34,362 nt of DNA. Source: Clostridia bacterium. GTDB lineage: Bacteria > Bacillota > Clostridia > Christensenellales > Maliibacteriaceae. The position numbers and the translations under genes were made by a program. Position 1 is the first letter of the stretch. Each line of letters opens with the position of its first letter. Below the pieces are notes generated by a model, which did not search any database, was not told where the DNA came from, and saw nothing but the letters and a program-made list of their open reading frames with translations. The stretch is from contig JAFRLQ010000119.1 of NCBI GenBank assembly GCA_017431145.1, positions 1-34,362 of the forward strand. The letters run 5' to 3'. This document shows, piece after piece, positions 9,409-16,534 of this stretch.

Positions 9409-10476
9409 TTATGGGATCCAGATGCCGCTTGCGTCGAACGTATATCTAACTCCCTCGATCTCCAGCGTTTCGTCTCTCGCCATCTCAAAATCCACGGATT
9501 GCCCTTTGAAGTAATACCATTTGCCGCCGATCTTCTGCCAGCCCTGCGCGCTTTCTCCGGAACTGAGTTGATAAGTCCAGAAATAGGTGCCGTCCTCGTA
9601 GTAACCTTTCACCCAGCCCGTGACCATCGCTCCGCTGTTGTCGAAATAGTACTGTTTGTCACCGATGTAATAATATCCGGTCACCATAACATCATATCTG
9701 GTAGGATCGAAATAGTACCATTTACCGCTGATACGACGCCATCCTTTCGCTTCCGCACCGTTGCTGTCATAATAGTACCAGGAACCGCCGCTGTCCCGAA
9801 CCCAGCCAGTGATCATTTCTCCGGACTTTCTGAAGCGATACCGCGCTCCGTTGATCTCCCGCAGACAATTGGAGATCATTGCTCCGTATGGCGGAGCCAG
9901 GTAATACCATTTTCCGCTGACATACTGCCATCCTATAGCACTCTTTCCGCTGGGCAGCTGATAGTACCATTCGTAGCCGTCATAAGTCCAGCCGGTCCTC
10001 ATCGCGCCGTCGGTTTCGAACCAGTACCAGCAGTCGGTTCCGATCTCCTGCCATTCGGTAGCCATGAAAACCGGAGAGTCATTATATGTTGTAAAATAAT
10101 ACCACTTACCGCCCAGCCGTTTCCAGCCTTTCGAGCTTGCGCCGGATGACGGATCAAAATACGACCAGAACTTTTCATTCTGTTCTTCGGCGATGACCTG
10201 CCAGCCGGTCTTCATCGCGCCGTCCACACCGAAGAAATACCATTCTCCCGCGATCTTCAGATTGTCTTGTGCCATGCGTCCGTCGTTTTCCGGTATGAGA
10301 TAATACCACTTTCCGCCGATTTTCCGCCAGCCGGTCGCTTTTACGTCGTTGACATAGTAATACCATGCGCCGTCCTCGTTCTTCCAGCCGTTCTGAGCGG
10401 CAAACGCTTTGATCGGTATCGCGCAGACACACAGCACGAGCACGAGCAGAAGCACCAGAAGCGTTCTCTTTTTCAT
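9409..10476 (-). CDS. Secreted repeat-only cell-wall-binding protein 5
   Basis: This is the shortest member at 355 residues. The signal peptide ends at Ala-Phe-Ala (about residue 27), then 15 repeats in strict C-A-B order, five complete triplets, end with FDASGIWIP. Two C-type repeats have enlarged loops (after GWQVIAEEQNEKFW and GWVKGYYEDGTYFW). The last three repeats are nearly identical to those of protein 3 in protein and DNA. The ATG follows a long purine-rich ribosome binding site (AGGAGGAGAAACGGAG). It has its own promoter (10557-10586) and a strong terminator, so it is an independent unit. As in its paralogues, no enzymatic domain is present; surface binding is inferred from the repeat family. 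Confidence 0.9.
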   Translation of the reverse strand: MKKRTLLVLLLVLVLCVCAIPIKAFAAQNGWKNEDGAWYYYVNDVKATGWRKIGGKWYYLIPENDGRMAQDNLKIAGEWYFFGVDGAMKTGWQVIAEEQNEKFWSYFDPSSGASSKGWKRLGGKWYYFTTYNDSPVFMATEWQEIGTDCWYWFETDGAMRTGWTYDGYEWYYQLPSGKSAIGWQYVSGKWYYLAPPYGAMISNCLREINGARYRFRKSGEMITGWVRDSGGSWYYYDSNGAEAKGWRRISGKWYYFDPTRYDVMVTGYYYIGDKQYYFDNSGAMVTGWVKGYYEDGTYFWTYQLSSGESAQGWQKIGGKWYYFKGQSVDFEMARDETLEIEGVRYTFDASGIWIP

Positions 10477-10556
10477 TCTCCGTTTCTCCTCCTTTCCGTT
10501 TCAAATCCGTGTGAAAAAAGCTCTATTTCACCATGATTCAACCAAACTGTAACCTG

Positions 10557-10586
10557 ATTATGTCATCCGGAAACAGCCTGTTCCAA
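10557..10586 (-). promoter_or_regulatory. Promoter of repeat protein 5
   Basis: The minus strand shows -35 TTGGAA (10581-10586), an 18-bp spacer and -10 CATAAT (10557-10562), about 80 bp before the ATG. Confidence 0.5.
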
Positions 10587-10661
10587 TCCGTTTTTACTGT
10601 TTTTCCCTGAAACAGGGCCACGTCTTTAACATGACCGGTCAAGCACACATACGGTGTTTTT

Positions 10662-11813
10662 TCATGTACAACCGGATAACAGCTCCTCCAGTTTCTCCGC
10701 ACTGATCGCCGCCGTCCCCTGGATAAGCGCGGCGCTGCCGCCGCATCTGCCCGCAAAATCCCTGCGCAGGATAAAGGCAATCCGGTTCAGGTCCCCTGTG
10801 CCAGCTATCGCGAACGTCAGTGTCCCGCCGTCTTCACAGCAGGCAGCATACACCCCGCTGCGGTTTTTCGCCGACGCCAGCGCGGTCTCGCGAAGCATCT
10901 GCATATCCGCGTCCTCCATCCGGATCAGCGCATGATCCGCATCCCGCGGCACCCGTTCCGCCAGAAGGCTCCCTTCTTTTCTTTTTGCTTCCCGCAACGC
11001 GTGTCTGAGCTGCGCGTTCTCCTGCAGGAGACGGTCCACCGCCTCCGAGACCTCTGTCTGTCTGACGGACATCGCCCCCGCGGCGCGCGAATGATCGCGG
11101 TATACCGTTTCCCATGCTCTTTCGGCATCCAGGCCGCACAGGATATGCAGGCGCATTCCTCCTTTGTAATGGATCGCATCCAGAATCTTGATCATTCCGA
11201 TCTGCCCCGTAAACGCAACGTGCGGCGCGCAGCAGGCACAGCAGTCCACTCCCTCGATCATCACGAGCCGCAGATCCTCCCCGATCTCTTTCTTGCTTCT
11301 GTACGGGATTCGTTCCGCCTCCTCCGCGGAAGGTTTCCATGCCCTGACGGGGAGATTTCGCGCCACAGCGCGGTTCGCTTCCTCCTCCGCGAGAAACAGT
11401 TCCTCCCGCGTCAGCGCGACGTTGATATCCACCGTCACATCCTGCGTGCCCAGATGGAATCCGACATTGTTCGCTTTATACATCCTGTGCAGCGTGCCCG
11501 AAAGCACATGCTCCCCGGAATGATTCTGCATTCTTCTGAACCGGATCTCCCCGTCCACCTGTCCGGTGACCGTGCTCCCTTCCGCGACCGGCCGGTCCGT
11601 ATAATGCAGAATCTCACCGTCTTTTATCTGCACGTCAAGGACCCGCGCGTCCCGGATCGTTCCCGTGTCGGCCGCCTGTCCGCCGCCTTCCGGAAAAAAC
11701 GCCGTCCGGTCCAGCACCAGGGCATATCCGTCCCCGCACGCGCTGCAGCGCATCACCGTCGCCTCAAAGCGGAATATCATACCGTTGTCTTCATAGATCC
11801 TCTCTGTCTTCAC
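10662..11813 (-). CDS. AlaX-type alanyl-tRNA editing hydrolase
   Basis: This 383-residue free-standing relative of the alanyl-tRNA synthetase editing domain would hydrolyse mischarged Ser- or Gly-tRNA(Ala) in the cytoplasm. An N-terminal beta-barrel-like part contains the conserved FFPEGGGQAADTG. The zinc-binding editing core follows with H98-x3-H102 (NHSGEHVLSG) and C194-x3-H198 (CCAPHV). A coiled-coil stretch (about residues 250-290) and a DHHA1-like C-terminal domain with a glycine-rich end make it the long AlaX form. The start is a GTG at 11813 with GGAGG 8 bp upstream. Neighbours are unrelated: repeat proteins downstream and a divergent transporter operon upstream. No terminator is obvious after its stop. 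Family assignment is strong; substrate preference is not resolved. Confidence 0.9.
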   Translation of the reverse strand: MKTERIYEDNGMIFRFEATVMRCSACGDGYALVLDRTAFFPEGGGQAADTGTIRDARVLDVQIKDGEILHYTDRPVAEGSTVTGQVDGEIRFRRMQNHSGEHVLSGTLHRMYKANNVGFHLGTQDVTVDINVALTREELFLAEEEANRAVARNLPVRAWKPSAEEAERIPYRSKKEIGEDLRLVMIEGVDCCACCAPHVAFTGQIGMIKILDAIHYKGGMRLHILCGLDAERAWETVYRDHSRAAGAMSVRQTEVSEAVDRLLQENAQLRHALREAKRKEGSLLAERVPRDADHALIRMEDADMQMLRETALASAKNRSGVYAACCEDGGTLTFAIAGTGDLNRIAFILRRDFAGRCGGSAALIQGTAAISAEKLEELLSGCT

Positions 11814-11846
11814 GAAAGCCGCCTCCGTATCTTCTCTCTCCCGTTC

Positions 11847-11852
11847 AGTATA
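11847..11852 (-). promoter_or_regulatory. Possible -10 box of the tRNA editing gene
   Basis: The minus strand reads ACGTTATACT, with -10 TATACT, about 34 bp before the GTG start. No good -35 box is seen, so the call is tentative. Confidence 0.35.
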
Positions 11853-11935
11853 ACGTATTTTTCATTCACGGTGTCCTCTTTTGTCCCGCTGAACGCCGTC
11901 TGAGACATGTGCCGCGTCATTTGCGGCATTCCGGA

Positions 11936-11965
11936 TTGAGCGTACCGTCTGCGGCATGGTAGAAT
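11936..11965 (+). promoter_or_regulatory. Promoter of the MacAB-like operon
   Basis: A -35 box TTGAGC (11936-11941), an 18-bp spacer and a -10 box TAGAAT (11960-11965) lie about 40 bp before the adaptor start codon. Confidence 0.6.
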
Positions 11966-12003
11966 AACAACTGTCAAAACAGGCAGAAGGAAACCCTATA
12001 TAT

Positions 12004-13712
12004 ATGGAAAAGAAAAAACCTCTTCTTAAACGAAAAGCTTTCTGGATCCCCCTCGGCGTCGCATTGACGCTCGCCATGGGCGGAGGCTGCATCATGAGCA
12101 TGCGCAATGCCATGCAGCGCGCACAGGATCTGCTCCAGAACCAGATCAAGGAAGTCACCGTCGAGCGCAGCGCTGTGAGTCAGGTCGTGTCAGGCAGCGG
12201 GAACCTTCAGGTCGCACGTGCCGTCAACACGACGGCCCCCAGTGGTGTGAAGGTGCTCACCGTCAATGTGCGGCTGGGTGACCGCGTCAGTCAGGGCGAT
12301 GTCCTGGCTGCTCTGGACGCCGACTCCATCCTCGCACAGCTTGCAGACGCACAGGATGCGCTGGATTCCGCAAAAAAGAGTCTGGAGAGCGGGGAACTTT
12401 CCGGCTACCGCAAGGAGATCTGCCAGCATCAGATCGATACGCTCCAGGCAAAGATCACCTCTCTGGAGGTGCTGCGCGCCGATCCCGTGATCGTTGCGCC
12501 GTGTGACGGAGTCATCGAAAAACTTGCGCTGGAAGAAGGCGCAGCCATCGGAAGCACAACGCTGTCCTCCCTGGGCACCACCACGCTGGACACTGAGGGG
12601 CTCGGATTCTCCATCCCCTCTCTTGCCGCCCGTATCCTTCCGGAGCCAGAAGATCCGCAGGAAGATCCTCCGGCAGAGCCGGTACCGATCACCGTTCTGG
12701 AAAGTCTCGTGATCGAGGATCCCGCCAATTCCGGCAGTTTCCAGAGCGAGATCCCGGAAACAGATCAGTACACCGGAACCATCTCATGGAACCTCACGGA
12801 TACCGCTTTTCTGGCAACGGTCGTCCTCCAGGCAAAGGACGGTTATACTTTCACCGGTTTCACCGCTGACGGTCTCACCGGCATTCCCGAAGAGACCCGC
12901 GCGAAAGACGGATTTGCCGTGCAGGTCACGGAGGACGGTTCTGCGCTCGCTCTTGCAGTACCGTTCGATCTCCCCGATTCCGGGGAAGAGGATATTCCCG
13001 TTCCGGATATTCCCGTGATCCCCGACGGGATCGCGGACCTCGACCTTTCCAAGATCCTTTCGGACGCCCTTTCGCAGGCGCTCCCCTCCGCCGGCACCGG
13101 CATGGATCTTTCTTCTCTTTACGGCGCCTCTCTTACGGAGGACTATCTTTCCGGCATCTCCGGCCAGTCGCTTACAGGCAGTCTTTCTTCCGTTTACTCC
13201 GGGACCGACGCCGTAGTCTGTGTCATCGATACGCTGGATGAGGCACTGATCACGGTACAGATCGACGAACAGGACATTCTCCTTGTTGAAGAGGGGCAGC
13301 AGGCTGACGTTACCCTGGACGCGCTGCAGTACCAGACGTTCCATGGAACGATCGCACGTGTGGCTGCCACTGCCTCCAGCACGGGTGGCAGCACGAAATA
13401 TCCCGTCGAGATCCGGATCCGCATGCAGGAAGATATGCGGTTCGGCATGTCCGCCTCCGCTGAGATCAAAGTCGGAGAGACGCAGGACGCGCTGACCATC
13501 CCGATGGCGGCGCTTCAGCAGACGGGAGAGCAGACCTTCGTATACACCGCGCTCACCAAAGAACAGGAACTGACCGGAGAGACTCCCGTCGAGACCGGTC
13601 TTTCCGACGGCAACACGTCGAGATCCTGTCCGGACTGAAAGAGGGCGATACCGTCTATTACATGGAACTGGATGCCAATCCCTTCGCTGCACTGCTCGGC
13701 ACCGAAGAATAA
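12004..13712 (+). pseudogene. MacA-like membrane fusion protein, frameshifted near 3' end
   Basis: This is a periplasmic-adaptor-type (HlyD/MacA) partner of the ABC transporter encoded next. Residues 1-35 form a signal anchor. A biotinyl-lipoyl-like half (about 77-105), a short helical hairpin (106-158) and the second lipoyl half (APCDGVIEKL, about 165-185) follow. Residues about 186-405 are an insertion rich in Asp, Glu and Pro that holds an Ig-like module (QYTGTISW... KDGYTFTGF). The beta-barrel and membrane-proximal parts then resume. The frame is lost after Asn at 13612-13614: a TGA ends it at 13638, while the other frame continues VEILSGLKEGDTVYYMEL to a TAA at 13710-13712, the usual family ending. 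One base seems to be missing (TAC expected, AC seen). It is either a recent lesion or a sequence error; if unrepaired, the last 30 residues are replaced by five. Confidence 0.85.
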
Positions 13713-13737
13713 CCGTCTTCAAAAGAAAGGAATCCTC

Positions 13738-14406
13738 ATGATCGTCTTCCGTGACGTTTCGAAAATCTATCATATGGGTGAGGAGACGCTCCGCGCGCTG
13801 GACCATGTGGATCTGCACATTCAAAGCGGAGAATTCGTCAGCATCATCGGTCCCTCCGGAAGCGGAAAATCCACGATGATGAATATCATCGGCTGTCTGG
13901 ATCTTCCCGACGAAGGCACCTACCTGCTTGACGGTCTGCCGATCGAGCGGTATTCCGCCCGTGAACTGGCGCATGTGCGCAACCGGAAAATCGGGTTCGT
14001 GTTCCAGAATTTCAACCTCATCTCTTCTCTGAGTGCAGAGGAGAATATAGAACTTCCTCTGATCTATCAGGGTCTGAGTCTGCGGGAGCGCCGGGAGCGT
14101 GTCGCGGAAGCGCTTGCCAGAGTGGATCTTACCGCCCGCAGAAAACACCTGCCCAACCAGCTGTCCGGCGGACAGCAGCAGCGCATCGCCATTGCCCGGG
14201 CCATGGCTTCCCGTCCTTCCCTGTTTCTCGCGGATGAACCGACCGGAAACCTGGACTCCAGAACGGGCGGGCAGATCATGGAGATCTTTCATGAGCTGCA
14301 CGACGCAGGCAACACTGTCGTTCTGATCACACATGACCCGGAGGTCGCCGCGCAGGCGGACCGCCGGATCGGTCTTCGGGACGGCCGGGTGGAGGAGGTG
14401 CTGTGA
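13738..14406 (+). CDS. MacB-type ABC transporter ATPase
   Basis: This encodes a 222-residue stand-alone nucleotide-binding domain of the LolD/MacB class, which powers mechanotransmission-type export or signalling with an FtsX-fold permease. It has Walker [10 protein letters not shown] (about residues 38-46), Q-loop FQNFNL, signature LSGGQQQR (about 142-149), Walker [13 protein letters not shown] and H-loop ITHD. All are intact. The ATG at 13738 follows AAAGGAA; an upstream in-frame ATG at 13672 lies inside the adaptor's true 3' end and is rejected. It is 25 bp downstream of the repaired adaptor frame and 1 bp upstream of the permease gene, forming one operon. The substrate is unknown; peptides or antimicrobial compounds are typical for the family. 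Confidence 0.93.
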   Translation: MIVFRDVSKIYHMGEETLRALDHVDLHIQSGEFVSIIGPSGSGKSTMMNIIGCLDLPDEGTYLLDGLPIERYSARELAHVRNRKIGFVFQNFNLISSLSAEENIELPLIYQGLSLRERRERVAEALARVDLTARRKHLPNQLSGGQQQRIAIARAMASRPSLFLADEPTGNLDSRTGGQIMEIFHELHDAGNTVVLITHDPEVAAQADRRIGLRDGRVEEVL

Positions 14407-14407
14407 A

Positions 14408-15586
14408 ATGATCCTTCAGTCCGTCAAAATGGCGCTCAAATCCCTGCGTTCCAACAAACTGCGTTTTATCCTCACCATGCTCGGCATCATTATCGGTGTC
14501 TTCGCGCTCGTCGTTCTCGTATCGCTGGTAAGAGGTGCTTCCAGCTCCATCACGGATTCCGTGAACGAACTGGGGACCGATCTGATCAGCGTCAGCATCC
14601 TTGACGACCACAGTCATCCGATCCGTCTGGAGGATCTGTCCGAACTGGCGGATTCAGACGGAATGGGACTTGTCGCCGCGGTAGCTGAGTCCACCTGCAG
14701 CGCCAGCGCGCCGCATGGTCAGGTCACCACGCAGGTCACAGGCACGACATCCTCATACCGGGCACTGCAGTCACTGAAACTGGAATCCGGCAGGTTTCTC
14801 ATGAAGCCCGATGTGGATAATCACACCAATGTTGCCGTGATCAACCACGACCTTGCCGTGAAGATCCTCGGACGCACAAACGTCGTCGGCGAAACGATAC
14901 GCCTGAACGGAACATCCTTCAAGGTGATCGGTGTGCTGGAAGAAAACAGCGGCTCCTTTCAGTTCTCCTTCTTCGGAAACTATCAGTGCTACATTCCCTA
15001 TACGACGCTCGTCCGTCTCAATGAAACGACATCCCGCAACGTAAACTCCTTTTACGCCGGCGCAGGTCCCGAAGGTCTCGATGCAACGGAAGAACGCCTG
15101 AAAAACTGGCTGGACGAACGGTTCCAGCATGACAATGACGCATATTTCCTGTTCAATCAATCCCAAATCAGCGACGCAATGAACAGCATCACCCGGACGC
15201 TATCCCTTCTGCTTGGCGGGATCGCCGGCATCTCGCTTCTGGTCGGCGGGATCGGAATCATGAACATCATGCTCGTTTCCGTGACGGAACGCACCAAAGA
15301 GATCGGGATCCGCAAAGCGATCGGCGCGACGCGCGGATCGATCCTTCTCCAGTTTCTGGTCGAGGCTCTCGTCATCAGTCTCATCGGCTGCATCATCGGG
15401 CTCATCCTCTCCTGGTTCGCGATCCAAATCATTGATCTTATCGGAAAAGTCCGGTACGGGGTCAATCCCTCCATCGCTCTGCTTTCCGTCCTCTTCTCCC
15501 TCCTGATCGGCGTCCTGTTCGGGCTCTATCCCGCCAACAAGGCTTCCCGGAAACCTCCGATCGAATCCCTTCGCTACAACGGCTGA
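14408..15586 (+). CDS. MacB-type ABC transporter permease
   Basis: This encodes 392 residues with the FtsX/MacB layout. An N-terminal membrane segment (about residues 20-45, LTMLGIIIGVFALVVLVSLV) is followed by an extracytoplasmic MacB core domain (about 45-265). Three membrane segments then follow, including the conserved MNIMLVSVTERTKEIGIRKAIGA loop that touches the ATPase (written here as two pieces: MNIMLVSVTERTKEI and GIRKAIGA). The C-terminal end PIESLRYNG is typical. The start at 14408 follows the ATPase stop by one base, with GGAGGAGG inside the ATPase 3' end as ribosome binding site, indicating translational coupling. A strong terminator follows. With the adaptor and ATPase it should form a tripartite-like exporter adapted to a monoderm envelope, where the adaptor would reach into the wall rather than an outer membrane. 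Confidence 0.93.
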   Translation: MILQSVKMALKSLRSNKLRFILTMLGIIIGVFALVVLVSLVRGASSSITDSVNELGTDLISVSILDDHSHPIRLEDLSELADSDGMGLVAAVAESTCSASAPHGQVTTQVTGTTSSYRALQSLKLESGRFLMKPDVDNHTNVAVINHDLAVKILGRTNVVGETIRLNGTSFKVIGVLEENSGSFQFSFFGNYQCYIPYTTLVRLNETTSRNVNSFYAGAGPEGLDATEERLKNWLDERFQHDNDAYFLFNQSQISDAMNSITRTLSLLLGGIAGISLLVGGIGIMNIMLVSVTERTKEIGIRKAIGATRGSILLQFLVEALVISLIGCIIGLILSWFAIQIIDLIGKVRYGVNPSIALLSVLFSLLIGVLFGLYPANKASRKPPIESLRYNG

Positions 15587-15590
15587 TAAC

Positions 15591-15631
15591 AAAAACCTTC
15601 ACGGATGTGTTATGATTCCGTGAAGGTTTTT
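15591..15631. terminator. Bidirectional terminator
   Basis: A 15-bp stem AAAAACCTTCACGGA/TCCGTGAAGGTTTTT has an 11-nt loop and serves both the MacAB-like operon and the converging regulator gene. Confidence 0.92.
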
Positions 15632-15642
15632 GCCTTTACTCT

Positions 15643-16341
15643 TCATTCCCCGATGCGGTTCATTCTGTATCCCAGTCCGACACGCGTCTGGATGTAAACC
15701 GGCTTACGCGGGTTCGCCTCGATCTTTTTGCGAAGAGACACCATGAATGCGCGAAGTGACGTGATGTCGCTCTCCAGCGAAGATCCCCAGATCTCCTTCA
15801 GTATCTGCTGGTGCGGTACGATCTGTCCCACGTTTCTCGCAAGCACACACAGCAGTTTGTACTCCATGGGCGTGAGCAGGATCTCTTTGTCCCCAACGAA
15901 GACCGTGTGCGCCGAATAATCGATCATAAGATCGCCATTGCGGAAGACCTCCTGTCTGGGATGGACCTTCCTGAACCAGTAAAGGATCCTCTCTGCCTGC
16001 GGATACCAGTCATCTGCGTCAGTTATGCTGCCGATGCAGTAATCCACGCCCGCATACATGCTGCGCACACGCTGCAGCGGGCTCATCTTTTCCGAAAAAA
16101 GGATCACGCCGGTGGCGTTTCTTGCCTTATAATCCGCCAGCCAACTGTAAAAAGAATAATCACCGGCAAACATGTCATAATCCAACATCAGTACAGCCGG
16201 CTTTTCTTCCGTCACCCGTAGGTGCCTGATAAAGGCGTCCATTGTCCGAAAGTTCTCGCATGAAAGACTTTCCTGTTCGCATTTCCCCTGGACCTTAAGT
16301 TGAACAGCTTTTTTCTCTGTCACCAGACAAATCGTCTCCAA
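15643..16341 (-). CDS. Orphan OmpR/KdpE-type response regulator, degenerate receiver
   Basis: This encodes 232 residues. The C-terminal half is a typical winged-helix effector domain (LTPMEYKLLCVLARNVGQI, then LRAFMVSLRKKIE and a final TRVGLGYRM) closest in pattern to KdpE. The N-terminal half has receiver-like length and an aspartate at the phosphorylation position (D54 in LMLDYD). It lacks the acidic pair normally found after strand 1 (LVTEKK instead of VDDE) and the lysine after strand 5 (DYCIGS instead of a KP motif). Phosphorylation by a kinase is therefore unlikely or atypical. No histidine kinase gene adjoins it. It converges on the MacAB-like operon and diverges from the dehydrogenase/ABC operon, either of which it might control. 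The start is uncertain: TTG at 16341 preserves strand 1; a GTG 18 bp later is an alternative. Confidence 0.82.
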   Translation of the reverse strand: METICLVTEKKAVQLKVQGKCEQESLSCENFRTMDAFIRHLRVTEEKPAVLMLDYDMFAGDYSFYSWLADYKARNATGVILFSEKMSPLQRVRSMYAGVDYCIGSITDADDWYPQAERILYWFRKVHPRQEVFRNGDLMIDYSAHTVFVGDKEILLTPMEYKLLCVLARNVGQIVPHQQILKEIWGSSLESDITSLRAFMVSLRKKIEANPRKPVYIQTRVGLGYRMNRIGE

Positions 16342-16414
16342 AGCGGTCTTTTTCCATCCTTTCCTGTAATCCCGTCCGTCACAGGACGTTTTTCTTTGCT
16401 CTCAAACACAAATA

Positions 16415-16420
16415 ATTATA
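16415..16420 (-). promoter_or_regulatory. -10 box of the response regulator gene
   Basis: The minus strand reads GCGTTATAAT, with a consensus -10 TATAAT about 75 bp before the start. The -35 region is poor. The same GCGTTATAAT string precedes the P-loop ATPase gene. Confidence 0.45.
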
Positions 16421-16492
16421 ACGCTTTCCGCAGAATCTACTGTAAAAATGGCGTAAAGATTGTGTTTTCATGGATATTTTATACAAATGCGT

Positions 16493-16498
16493 TACAAT
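16493..16498 (+). promoter_or_regulatory. -10 box of the dehydrogenase/ABC exporter operon
   Basis: GCGTTACAAT, with -10 TACAAT, lies about 37 bp before the dehydrogenase ATG. There is no convincing -35 box, but the extended context matches the GCGTTATAAT seen at two other promoters in the window. Confidence 0.45.
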
Positions 16499-16534
16499 GA
16501 ATGAAAGATTATTCAACGGAAAAGAGGTTCTCAC

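Larger units (their letters stand above)
3088..10476 (-). repeat. Tandem array of five repeat-only surface protein genes
   Basis: Across 7.4 kb the minus strand encodes about 98 copies (my count by eye: 21, 21, 20, 21 and 15 per gene) of a roughly 20-residue cell-wall-binding repeat. The core is GWQQIGGKWYYF followed by a variable loop and GAMxT. The matching DNA word, seen on the plus strand as ATACCATTTGCCGCCGATCT with small variants, recurs dozens of times. All five genes point the same way and no other gene is interspersed. The repetition makes the region a natural substrate for unequal recombination and for assembly errors. Confidence 0.9.

Noticed and set aside
3088-10476. CRISPR-like periodic repeats of about 60-66 bp
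   Set aside because: The periodicity comes from protein-coding repeats in intact frames with signal peptides; units are degenerate and lack the constant repeat/unique spacer pattern.
12784-14334. Minus-strand open frame of about 516 codons opposite the MacAB-like genes
   Set aside because: It spans two clearly coding genes on the plus strand and has no family motifs; it is a shadow of GC-rich codon use.
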